A stretch of DNA of 7,689 nucleotides from Bacteroidota bacterium (GTDB lineage Bacteria; Bacteroidota; Ignavibacteria; Ignavibacteriales; Ignavibacteriaceae): assembly GCA_022567875.1 (NCBI GenBank), contig JADFGB010000038.1:1-7689 (forward strand). The letters run 5' to 3'. The notes beneath the pieces were generated by a model, which worked only from the letters and a program-made list of their open reading frames with translations, was not told the origin of the DNA and ran no database searches. The stretch's first letter is position 1; every line of letters starts with the position of its first letter. The translations under genes were made by a program, and so were the position numbers. Shown here piece by piece: positions 1-5,517 of the stretch.

Positions 1-135
1 GATAAAGCCTCCGCCAGCGATTGCGGGCAGTACGTTAATAGGAAACGCTGCCAGCACCACTGGTAAAAAGCTAATTACAACCAGTACGATACCGATACCT
101 AACAGTAATCGACCTATATTTCTGCTTGATATGAT
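1..135 (-). CDS. Partial hydrophobic membrane protein, N-terminal end, without a normal start codon
   Basis: This frame is open from 135 down to the left edge and encodes about 43 residues. It starts polar (SSRNIGR) and continues as a long hydrophobic stretch rich in Leu, Ile, Val, Ala and Gly, which would make one or two membrane segments. A stop (136-138) lies just upstream in frame. A GAGG ribosome binding site (139-142) sits six bases before codon ATA (130-132), exactly where an ATG would be expected, so the start is either a rare ATA/ATC or a mutated ATG. The stretch is visibly richer in G and C and uses CTG, GTA and GCG codons unlike the rest of the window. I do not recognise the family. 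It could be a foreign piece, a pseudogene or a chimeric contig end. Confidence 0.3.
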   Translation of the reverse strand, partial: MISSRNIGRLLLGIGIVLVVISFLPVVLAAFPINVLPAIAGGGFI

Positions 136-152
136 TTACCTCACTTTCCGGC

Positions 153-308
153 CTACTTTAAGTGGCCTGAAATGTTTATTTCAAAGCTTACAACTTCACC
201 ATCTTGCGAAAAACAATACCTTACTTTGGCATCATAACCTTTTTCTTTTAAATACAAAGTACAAAAGCTAGTATCTAAACCTCCTGAAAAACCTAATATA
301 ACTTTCAT
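153..308 (-). pseudogene. argG: Truncated argininosuccinate synthase, N-terminal PP-loop fragment fused to unrelated sequence
   Basis: The frame encodes 51 residues. It starts MKVILGFSGGLDTSFC and continues LYLKEKGYD, which is the N-terminal strand, PP-loop (SGGLDTS) and first helix of argininosuccinate synthase. That enzyme joins citrulline and aspartate using ATP in arginine synthesis and is normally about 400 residues. A strong ribosome binding site (GGAGAG, 312-317) lies three bases before the ATG, so the 5' end is intact. Homology stops after about residue 26 (near 225-232). Residues 27-51 (ending SFEINISGHLK) do not resemble the synthase, which should continue into a Val-rich strand and an NTGG-type loop. 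The frame then ends at TAG (153-155). The fragment lacks the citrulline- and aspartate-binding parts and cannot be an active enzyme. The new tail reads like real protein, so a recombination joint or a chimeric assembly is more likely than simple decay. Confidence 0.7.
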
Positions 309-498
309 TTTCTCTCCAAACATTTTTATAAATGATAAATTACTCTGTCAAAGTTTTCTTATTCAGCATTTTCATCAATTGAAACTACAAGTATTTTTAG
401 TAATTCTTTATCTGTAATTTTTAATCAGAATAAAGAAGCTATAAACTTATCTAACTTCACTTAGGGTTTATATTAAAAGTTAATTGAAATTCATTTGA
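309..498. other. Intergenic stretch upstream of the argG fragment
   Basis: I see no complete gene here. On the minus strand a 20-codon open stretch ends at 359-361 (tail ILVVSIDENAE). It reads like the C-terminal end of a protein whose body is missing, because an in-frame stop lies just upstream. It may be the remnant of a gene that preceded argG. Between it and the argG start, the minus strand has a TTGACA-like box (345-350) and a TATAAA-like box, but their spacing of about 15 bases is short, so I do not call a promoter. Confidence 0.35.
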
Positions 499-546
499 GA
501 AAAAAAAGAGACTCCAAAAATTAATAAAAAACTTAAGGAGTCTCTT
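499..546 (-). terminator. Rho-independent terminator with long loop, minus strand
   Basis: A perfect 10-bp inverted repeat (AAGAGACTCC at 506-515 and its complement at 537-546) encloses a 21-base AT-rich loop. On the minus strand the stem is followed by seven T residues (complement of the A run 501-507), as expected for an intrinsic terminator. On the plus strand no T run follows. It probably ends transcripts coming from the ATPase gene, whose stop codon lies about 270 bases upstream in that direction. The loop is longer than usual. Confidence 0.7.
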
Positions 547-594
547 AAAGAAAAATAATGAAATAACTATTAAAAATCTTAACGGGTTTGTTAA

Positions 595-735
595 AACAAT
601 AGGTCAGACATCGCCCCCCAAATCGAACCTGTAAAAACACAATTGGAATTATTCAAATATTACACAGAGAAAGCCAAACTCATATTGAATCAATACCTTG
701 AGGTCTTGTTTCCATTTACTATTTTTCCAAGATAA
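595..735 (+). pseudogene. Possible decayed coding remnant, unrecognised
   Basis: A 46-codon frame without a start codon is open between stops at 592-594 and 733-735. Its translation (for example EPVKTQLELFKYYTEKAKL) has the residue mix of an amphipathic helical protein. The segment is less AT-rich than its surroundings and contains a run of six C (614-619), rare in this region. I do not recognise it. It could be the tail of a gene lost when the neighbouring ATPase unit arrived, or chance. The rest of 547-756 holds nothing that I can support. Confidence 0.2.
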
Positions 736-756
736 TAGATTATGGTTTGATTTTTT

Positions 757-813
757 TAATAACTCCAAAATATTATTTTTCACCTTTTAGTGTTTCACTA
801 TTTGGTGAAAAAT
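757..813. repeat. Left direct repeat (57 bp) with 39-bp layered palindrome, at the 3' end of the ATPase gene
   Basis: This segment aligns without gaps to 1949-2005 at a constant offset of 1192 bases, with 46 of 57 positions identical by eye. It touches the stop codon of the ATPase gene (813-815). Within it, 775-784 and 804-813 are perfect 10-bp inverted arms (ATTTTTCACC / GGTGAAAAAT). Inside them is a second stem (TAGTG 788-792, CACTA 796-800) around a TTT loop. The core pattern is CAC-N6-GTG-TTT-CAC-N6-GTG. It also keeps the ribosome-binding-site sequence GGAG (minus strand, 763-766), but where the right copy is followed by ATG this one continues AAA, so no gene starts from it. Confidence 0.85.
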
Positions 814-1949
814 TACATCCCTATTTTGAGCCATTTTCTTAAAAATACATCGCAAAAAAAGTAATGTTTGTTTTCAGCATATATTATTCCTTCTTCCATC
901 AAATTATTTATTGCTTTTTTTAATGTTGAAGGAGCAACTCTATTATCTGATAATAAATCTTTCCTAAAAAGATTCTTACCGTCATTCTTTATAATAATTT
1001 CTAAAGCAAGCCTTACAGACCTACTGAAATTTTCATACAATATTATATATTCTTCATTCTTACTGTTGATTATATTTTTATAGCTATAATTTATCAATTC
1101 ATTAATTGGAACATTGTTATTAATCAACATTAGATTGAATATTTCATTACAAAGCAGTTGAATATTATAAGGTACCGAACCGGCTAACTGATAAATAATT
1201 ATAGCATGCTCTTTTTTAAATTCTTTATTAATTTTAATAAAATTCTTATGTATAAAAATTGAATATTCCTTTTCCTGAATTACGTCCAAATATTTTGTTT
1301 TACCAATTTTGAAAAGAGGATTATTTGAATTATTAAATATATCTTGAAATAAGTGATGCTTAGAACCGCAAAATACATAACTAACTTTATCGTGATGCTG
1401 AATTAAAGTTCTTAACTTTTTTTGAAAATCAAAGCCATTAAGATTTATCACCTCTTGAAACTCATCAAAAAATACCGCTACGGTTTTATTTTCTTCAGAA
1501 AGTTTCTTTGGCAATTTCATAACATCTTCAAAGGCTTGAACTCTTTTGTTGGGTAAAATAGATAATTCAATTTTAGGGTTGCCGTCTTTATCCAATGTAA
1601 TTCCAGGTGTTATTCCCGTTAAAAAATTTCTAAGTGTAAGCAATAATTTTTCTAAAGTAAGTTTAGAATGTTCAGCATATTGATTGGACATTACATTTAT
1701 AAATTTTTCAACTGAATTTATATTGTAAAAATCAATATAAAGGCCAACAAAATTTTTGTGTTTCTTTTTCAGTTCGTCAAAAGTTTTTAGCACAAGTGAA
1801 GTTTTACCATACCGGCGAGGTGCATATAATATAATGTTTTGATGATTTATAATCTCAGTTGATATTTCATCAATTTCCTTTCTGCGGTTAAAAAACTGTT
1901 TCCCTTTTACAACCTTCCCAAAAGCAAAAGGATTTGTTGTAATTTTCAT
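813..1949 (-). CDS. STAND-type (archaeal ATPase family) P-loop ATPase with C-terminal winged helix
   Basis: The 378-residue protein has an N-terminal F-x-NRRKEI motif (about 19-25), a Walker A loop APRRYGKTSL (43-52, Lys49), a Walker B segment VAVFFDEFQEV (157-167, Asp162/Glu163), a sensor-like strand YVFCGSK (191-197) and a G-x-P motif in AGSVPYNIQLL (256-266). About 310-375 forms a winged-helix fold. This order matches the archaeal ATPase group (ATPase_2) of STAND NTPases, which act as ATP-driven switches; most members have no known partner. The length is usual and the gene looks intact. The start at 1949 is supported by GGAG (1955-1958) five bases upstream. No signal peptide or membrane segment is seen, so it should be cytoplasmic. 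It has no operon partner and is bounded exactly by two copies of a palindromic repeat, suggesting a mobile cassette or self-regulation through the winged helix. The family call is firm; the role is unknown. Confidence 0.88.
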   Translation of the reverse strand: MKITTNPFAFGKVVKGKQFFNRRKEIDEISTEIINHQNIILYAPRRYGKTSLVLKTFDELKKKHKNFVGLYIDFYNINSVEKFINVMSNQYAEHSKLTLEKLLLTLRNFLTGITPGITLDKDGNPKIELSILPNKRVQAFEDVMKLPKKLSEENKTVAVFFDEFQEVINLNGFDFQKKLRTLIQHHDKVSYVFCGSKHHLFQDIFNNSNNPLFKIGKTKYLDVIQEKEYSIFIHKNFIKINKEFKKEHAIIIYQLAGSVPYNIQLLCNEIFNLMLINNNVPINELINYSYKNIINSKNEEYIILYENFSRSVRLALEIIIKNDGKNLFRKDLLSDNRVAPSTLKKAINNLMEEGIIYAENKHYFFCDVFLRKWLKIGM

Positions 1950-2005
1950 AATAACTCCATCCTATTATTTTTCACTAAAAGGTGTTTCACTAATTAGTGA
2001 AAAAT
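1949..2005. repeat. Right direct repeat (57 bp) with 39-bp layered palindrome, at the 5' end of the ATPase gene
   Basis: This is the partner of 757-813 and begins at the first base of the ATPase start codon. Inverted arms 1967-1978 and 1994-2005 pair over 12 bp (ATTTTTCACTAA / TTAGTGAAAAAT). An inner stem GGTG (1981-1984) / CACT (1988-1991) surrounds a TTT loop. Compared with the left copy, the tenth pair of the arm has changed from C:G to T:A on both sides, so symmetry is kept. The first CAC-N6-GTG box (CACTAAAAGGTG) is the exact reverse complement of its counterpart in the left copy (CACCTTTTAGTG). The repeat also supplies the ATPase ribosome binding site. A role as operator, RNA hairpin or recombination site is possible. 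Confidence 0.85.
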
Positions 2006-2029
2006 AAAGAAAAATATTAGGAACAGCAA
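1999..2029 (-). promoter_or_regulatory. Candidate Bacteroidota-type promoter of the ATPase gene
   Basis: On the minus strand TTG (2027-2029) is followed after 20 bases by TATTTTTC (1999-2006), which fits seven of eight positions of the TAnnTTTG -7 element. Transcription would start inside the palindromic repeat, so a protein bound there could block it. The assignment rests on consensus matching in very AT-rich DNA. Confidence 0.35.
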
Positions 2030-2092
2030 TTCTATTAATTTTTTCCTTTTACTTTTAGCGTTATCTGTTAATATTTTTAAACACTTACAAAT

Positions 2093-2125
2093 AAAAAAAG
2101 TCCACCTCAAAGAGATGGACTTTTT
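2093..2125 (-). terminator. Rho-independent terminator of the TonB-dependent receptor gene
   Basis: The arms AAAAAGTCCA (2095-2104) and TGGACTTTTT (2116-2125) pair perfectly, and CTC (2106-2108) / GAG (2112-2114) extends the stem past one mismatch to a three-base loop. On the minus strand it ends in a run of seven T (complement of 2093-2099). It lies about 50 bases past the receptor stop codon. The A/T-rich arms mean that it could also work on the other strand, but no plus-strand gene ends here. Confidence 0.85.
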
Positions 2126-2174
2126 AATTAAAATGAGATTTTTTATTAATTTATACTTTTACTTTCTATAATTT

Positions 2175-4823
2175 CTATAAACTAAAATTAAAAGTACCCA
2201 TTATTATACGACCATTAAAGCCAAATTGATTTACTTCCCAAGGATATTTAAATCGACCGCCTAAATCTGTTACAAAATCTCCTTTCGTATCAATTACATC
2301 CGGATAAACATTAAATACATTATTTATTATAAAACCAAAGGAAATATTTTTATTAACTTTATAATTAATATTTAAATCGGTTAGTACTTTTGCTGAAAAT
2401 GTCTGATCAAAATCGGCATCGTTGGTCGGTAATGGTCCGTTGCCTAAATCAACACCGTTCAAACCGTTGTTAACATGCTGCCAGGTAACCTCGCCAAAAT
2501 AAGTTGCAGATACATTAACGGTTAAGGGTTCAAAATCATACGACAAACCTAGAATAACTTTTTCTGTTGGTCTTGCAGTTAATATACGAGATTGTTCTTT
2601 TCTGTCAAAAATTTCCAACCCGTCTGCTGCAAGAACGGCAGGTGTATTAATTTTTCCGTCTATTGAATGGTCAAGAATTGAAACAGCAGTGTGTAATTTT
2701 AATTTTCCGTATTTGTAACTTGCAACAACATCAACACCTTTAGTAATTGTGTTAACAGCATTTATAAAGAATTTTAAGCTCGTAATACTATTATCGCGTA
2801 ATATACGCCCAACTGTAGTTGTTGTATCGGTTGAAGATATAGAACTGGAATATACAATACGGTCTGAAAGACTAATTCTAAAATAATCAACACTAAAAGA
2901 AAATCCTTTTATCGGTTTGCCTGCAATTCCGAAAGTAAAGTTGGTGGAAGTTTCTTCTTTTAATTTATTTACACCCAATTTGCGTAATACCGGGCTATCA
3001 TTATTAAAAGTACCCTGATTACTTACAGTACCACCTGAAATTAGTGTTTGAATATTGCTTAAATGAATTTGATGTAAAGAAGGTGCACGAAATCCTGAAG
3101 AAATTGATCCTCTAAAGGTAAATCTATCATCTTTTGTTTTTACTCGTCCATTTATTTTATAAGTTACATTCGTTCCAAAGTCACTGTAATCTTCATAACG
3201 AATAGCGCCACCCAAAAAGATATCTTCAGTAAAGTCTGTACCAAGATCTAAATAAACGCCAATGTTTGTGCGCTTAGCATCAACAGCATTTTGGGGCTGT
3301 AAACCAGGGAAAGATTGTACTCCGGCGCCTTTAAATGAAGCTTCTCCTCCTGCAATAGTAAGAAAATTTTCTAATCTAAATTCACTTCCGGCACTAACAA
3401 ATAATTTATCAAAGAATAATTTTGAAACATCAAAATTTAAAATATGGTTTTTAAATCCATACCCTCCCGGGTTGAACACTGTAGGGCTTAGTTCCCCTAA
3501 ATCAAGATTTATAGAGTTACTAACTATATAATCAACAGAATTACTTCCGAAAGTATAACTGATATCATAATTCCATCCATTTTTCTTAGAACGGAATCCT
3601 GTAGTAAATTGTTCATCTGTAATACTTGTTTCAAAAGTAGGTTGAAATCCTTGGTAAGTAGATCCTTTTTCATGCTTTATGAAAAAAACATCAGGAATCC
3701 AATATGGTGTACGATATAAAGCATAACTTAAGCCTTCTCTGTAGACTATTCCTCCAAAAGAATAAATTTTATCAAACTCATTCAAATTGAATTCTGAATT
3801 AAAATAAATATTTGCTACCTTCATATTTGGTAAACCAACACGCATCCCCAAACTGGGATTTTGTTGAATCCAAGGATTAGAACTGCTTACACCGAAAAGG
3901 TCATCCTTACCCGGAGTACCGGCTCTATTGGTTTCTTTTTGGTTTGTGTAACCTGTTGAAATATTTAAAAAACCATTATTGCCTAACTTGAACCCTTTAT
4001 TTATACTTCCTCCAATTTGAAAACCATCGCCTTGTTCGGTTGCACCGGAATAACCATTAAATGTAGTTATCTCACTTTCATCATTTAAGATAATGTTAAT
4101 AACTCCTGCAATTGCATCCGAACCATATATAGCAGAGGCACCATCTCGTAAAACTTCTACTCTCTTAATAGCATTTAAAGGAATACTGTTCATATCAACA
4201 CCTACATCACCTTTACCCGGTGTATCATTTATAAAAACCAAAGCAGAAGGATTTTTCCTTTTACCGTTTATTAAAACAAGAGTACGGCTTGGTCCAAGTC
4301 CTCTTAAATCTGCAGGATCAAAATGAGCCGTTGCATCAGATATAGTTTGTTGCGTAGAATTGAATGAAGGAACAAGATAATGTAGCATTTTATCCAAAGA
4401 TACTTGAGCAGTACTGCGCATTTCTGCCAATGTTATATTATCTATTGGGACAGCTGAAGTGATAGAAGTCCTTGGTCTGAAACGTGAACCAACTACTAAT
4501 ACATCTTCAGAGGCATAAATGTCTTCTGTTAAAATAACATTTAAAAAAGTTTCTGTATTAACTTCTATTGTTTTATTCTTATACCCTATGTAAGTAAAGA
4601 CTACATCAACAGGCAAACTATTTACCTTCAAAGTAAATATACCCTCAGAATTAGTTGATACTCCTGTAGTTGTATTTTTTACAATAATGTTAACACCTAT
4701 CAAAGGAACCTGTTTAGACTTAAATGAATCAAAACCGGTTACCTTTCCTTTAATAGTAACTTCTTGAGCAAAAGACATCATAACCCAAGGAATCAGAAAA
4801 AGAAAAAAGTAGAATTTCCTCAT
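2175..4823 (-). CDS. TonB-dependent outer-membrane receptor with carboxypeptidase-D-like N-terminal domain
   Basis: The 882-residue protein sits in the outer membrane and should import a scarce ligand using energy passed on by TonB. Residues 1-20 (MRKFYFFLFLIPWVMMSFAQ) are a signal peptide. About 21-102 is a carboxypeptidase-D-like beta domain (IKGKVTG, SEGIFTLKV, YIGY). About 106-114 may be a TonB box. About 115-248 is the plug (DPADLRGLGPSRTLVLINGKR; RVEVLRDGASAIYGSDAIAGV). The remainder is the beta barrel, ending GTFNFSL with a terminal aromatic-rich strand. Length fits siderophore- or vitamin-type receptors rather than the longer SusC proteins, and no SusD gene is next to it, so the substrate is open. 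I chose the ATG at 4823 because GAGG lies six bases upstream. A start four codons earlier (4835) would put that site inside the gene and add MRLI before the signal peptide. The gene is monocistronic by its own terminator. Confidence 0.92.
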   Translation of the reverse strand: MRKFYFFLFLIPWVMMSFAQEVTIKGKVTGFDSFKSKQVPLIGVNIIVKNTTTGVSTNSEGIFTLKVNSLPVDVVFTYIGYKNKTIEVNTETFLNVILTEDIYASEDVLVVGSRFRPRTSITSAVPIDNITLAEMRSTAQVSLDKMLHYLVPSFNSTQQTISDATAHFDPADLRGLGPSRTLVLINGKRKNPSALVFINDTPGKGDVGVDMNSIPLNAIKRVEVLRDGASAIYGSDAIAGVINIILNDESEITTFNGYSGATEQGDGFQIGGSINKGFKLGNNGFLNISTGYTNQKETNRAGTPGKDDLFGVSSSNPWIQQNPSLGMRVGLPNMKVANIYFNSEFNLNEFDKIYSFGGIVYREGLSYALYRTPYWIPDVFFIKHEKGSTYQGFQPTFETSITDEQFTTGFRSKKNGWNYDISYTFGSNSVDYIVSNSINLDLGELSPTVFNPGGYGFKNHILNFDVSKLFFDKLFVSAGSEFRLENFLTIAGGEASFKGAGVQSFPGLQPQNAVDAKRTNIGVYLDLGTDFTEDIFLGGAIRYEDYSDFGTNVTYKINGRVKTKDDRFTFRGSISSGFRAPSLHQIHLSNIQTLISGGTVSNQGTFNNDSPVLRKLGVNKLKEETSTNFTFGIAGKPIKGFSFSVDYFRISLSDRIVYSSSISSTDTTTTVGRILRDNSITSLKFFINAVNTITKGVDVVASYKYGKLKLHTAVSILDHSIDGKINTPAVLAADGLEIFDRKEQSRILTARPTEKVILGLSYDFEPLTVNVSATYFGEVTWQHVNNGLNGVDLGNGPLPTNDADFDQTFSAKVLTDLNINYKVNKNISFGFIINNVFNVYPDVIDTKGDFVTDLGGRFKYPWEVNQFGFNGRIIMGTFNFSL

Positions 4824-4881
4824 GATCAACCTCATTATTTGTTAGTAATATATTAATTATTAAATTATCATTATTACTTTT

Positions 4882-4914
4882 CAAAACTACTACTGTAAAC
4901 TGAAGAAAAATAAA
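4882..4914 (-). promoter_or_regulatory. Candidate Bacteroidota-type promoter of the receptor gene
   Basis: On the minus strand TAGTTTTG (4882-4889) matches all fixed positions of the TAnnTTTG -7 element. TTTA (4911-4914), one base off TTTG, lies 21 bases upstream. Transcription would begin near 4876 and give a leader of about 50 bases. No iron-type or other operator palindrome was recognised beside it. Confidence 0.45.
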
Positions 4915-5179
4915 TTGCAGATTTCATAAAAAGCAATAATGATAAATTTATTCGAACTATTTTGTCCAACGTTCTCATTCCAATTTTAATAATTATAAAT
5001 ACTATAATTTAAAATCATAACAAAACATAAACACATTTATTTAGTTAATAATAAGATATTATAATCTGACATCCAAATATTAATAAACTTATTTTTTTAA
5101 TATTTGTTTCATTACTATACTAAAACAAATTTAAGCTACGCAATTTTTTTTCTGAGCTATACCTTTTTTTAATTCTTTT

Positions 5180-5211
5180 TTTGTTTAAATATGACTTGTT
5201 TTATAACTTTA
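5180..5211 (+). promoter_or_regulatory. Candidate Bacteroidota-type promoter for carAB or a leader RNA
   Basis: TTTG (5180-5183) is followed after 20 bases by TAACTTTA (5204-5211), which matches seven of eight positions of TAnnTTTG. It is the best consensus match I found by eye on the plus strand before carA. Transcription would start near 5217, about 300 bases before the carA start codon and upstream of the terminator at 5472. Confidence 0.4.
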
Positions 5212-5461
5212 CAACATCTACAAGATCTAATTGTAAAAAAAAGTAAGTGAAAGGATAAAAGTAAATAAACAAAAATATAAAGATTCAAACATTGTCTGTA
5301 ATGATTATTTAACCTTTGACTTTGGCGTTTTATGGTTTTTACTTTTATATCAATCCAAGATTTGTAAATCTTATCAGTTTAATTTATATTAGATTCGAAT
5401 TTATAAAAGAGATTAAAATTTTACTTAAAGTATTAAAAATAATTGCCCTTAAAATATAATT

Positions 5462-5503
5462 ATGGTTTTTCAGCCACTCATTGAGTGGCTATTTTTTTGT
5501 TAA
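5462..5503 (+). CDS. Possible 13-residue leader peptide ORF spanning the terminator before carA
   Basis: ATG at 5462 opens a frame encoding MVFQPLIEWLFFC, with its stop at 5501-5503, 14 bases before the carA start codon. The frame runs right through the terminator stem, so ribosomes translating it would prevent the hairpin. It has no clear ribosome binding site and contains no arginine codon, so it does not look like a classical arginine-sensing leader. It may be chance. Confidence 0.15.
   Translation: MVFQPLIEWLFFC
5472..5498 (+). terminator. Rho-independent terminator in the carA leader, possible attenuator
   Basis: AGCCACTC (5472-5479) and GAGTGGCT (5483-5490) form a perfect 8-bp stem with a three-base loop, followed by A and seven T (5492-5498). 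The T run is on the plus strand only, so it acts toward carA. No plus-strand gene lies upstream for it to end. Only 19 bases remain between the T run and the carA start, too few for a separate full promoter, so carAB is probably transcribed through it. Confidence 0.85.
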
Positions 5504-5517
5504 AATTTTCAAAACAT

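Larger units (their letters stand above)
4836..5517. other. Divergent intergenic region between receptor gene and carA
   Basis: This 682-base AT-rich stretch separates two oppositely directed genes and has no gene of normal size. It holds the receptor promoter on the left, a plus-strand promoter candidate near 5180-5211, a small perfect inverted repeat AAGATTTGTAAATCTT (5357-5372) and the terminator before carA. An 11-base direct repeat TTATGGTTTTT (5330-5340 and 5460-5470) opens two tiny frames of 11 codons (5332-5367) and 13 codons (5462-5503). Bases from about 5217 to 5498 could be a transcribed leader or a small RNA. I found no known riboswitch fold. Confidence 0.5.

Noticed and set aside
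868..1083. Plus-strand open frame inside the ATPase gene
   Set aside because: It is the complement of the well-supported ATPase coding sequence and has a translation typical of antisense AT-rich frames.
813..1949. ATPase gene as an insertion-sequence transposase or IstB-like helper
   Set aside because: It has no DDE or other nuclease motif, no companion transposase, and no terminal inverted repeats of the usual kind. Its domain order fits the archaeal ATPase STAND group.
757..2005. CRISPR array or integron cassette with attC sites
   Set aside because: There are only two repeat copies, 1.2 kb apart with a gene between them. No spacers, Cas genes, integrase, or RYYYAAC/GTTRRRY core sites are visible.
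3262..4326. Plus-strand open frames inside the receptor gene (3262-3531, 4093-4326)
   Set aside because: They are opposite conserved plug and barrel coding sequence and have no recognisable features of their own.
2175..4823. SusC-type glycan importer of a polysaccharide utilisation locus
   Set aside because: It is shorter than usual SusC proteins, no SusD gene or glycoside hydrolase is adjacent, and a terminator follows directly.
4824..4835. Upstream ATG start for the receptor
   Set aside because: It would place the GAGG ribosome binding site inside the gene and put four residues before a complete signal peptide. The ATG at 4823 is better supported, though the other cannot be excluded.
5485..5517. 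Upstream GTG start giving carA 11 extra residues
   Set aside because: The GTG lies inside the right arm of a strong terminator, the added residues have no family match, and the ATG at 5518 begins the typical CarA N-terminus.
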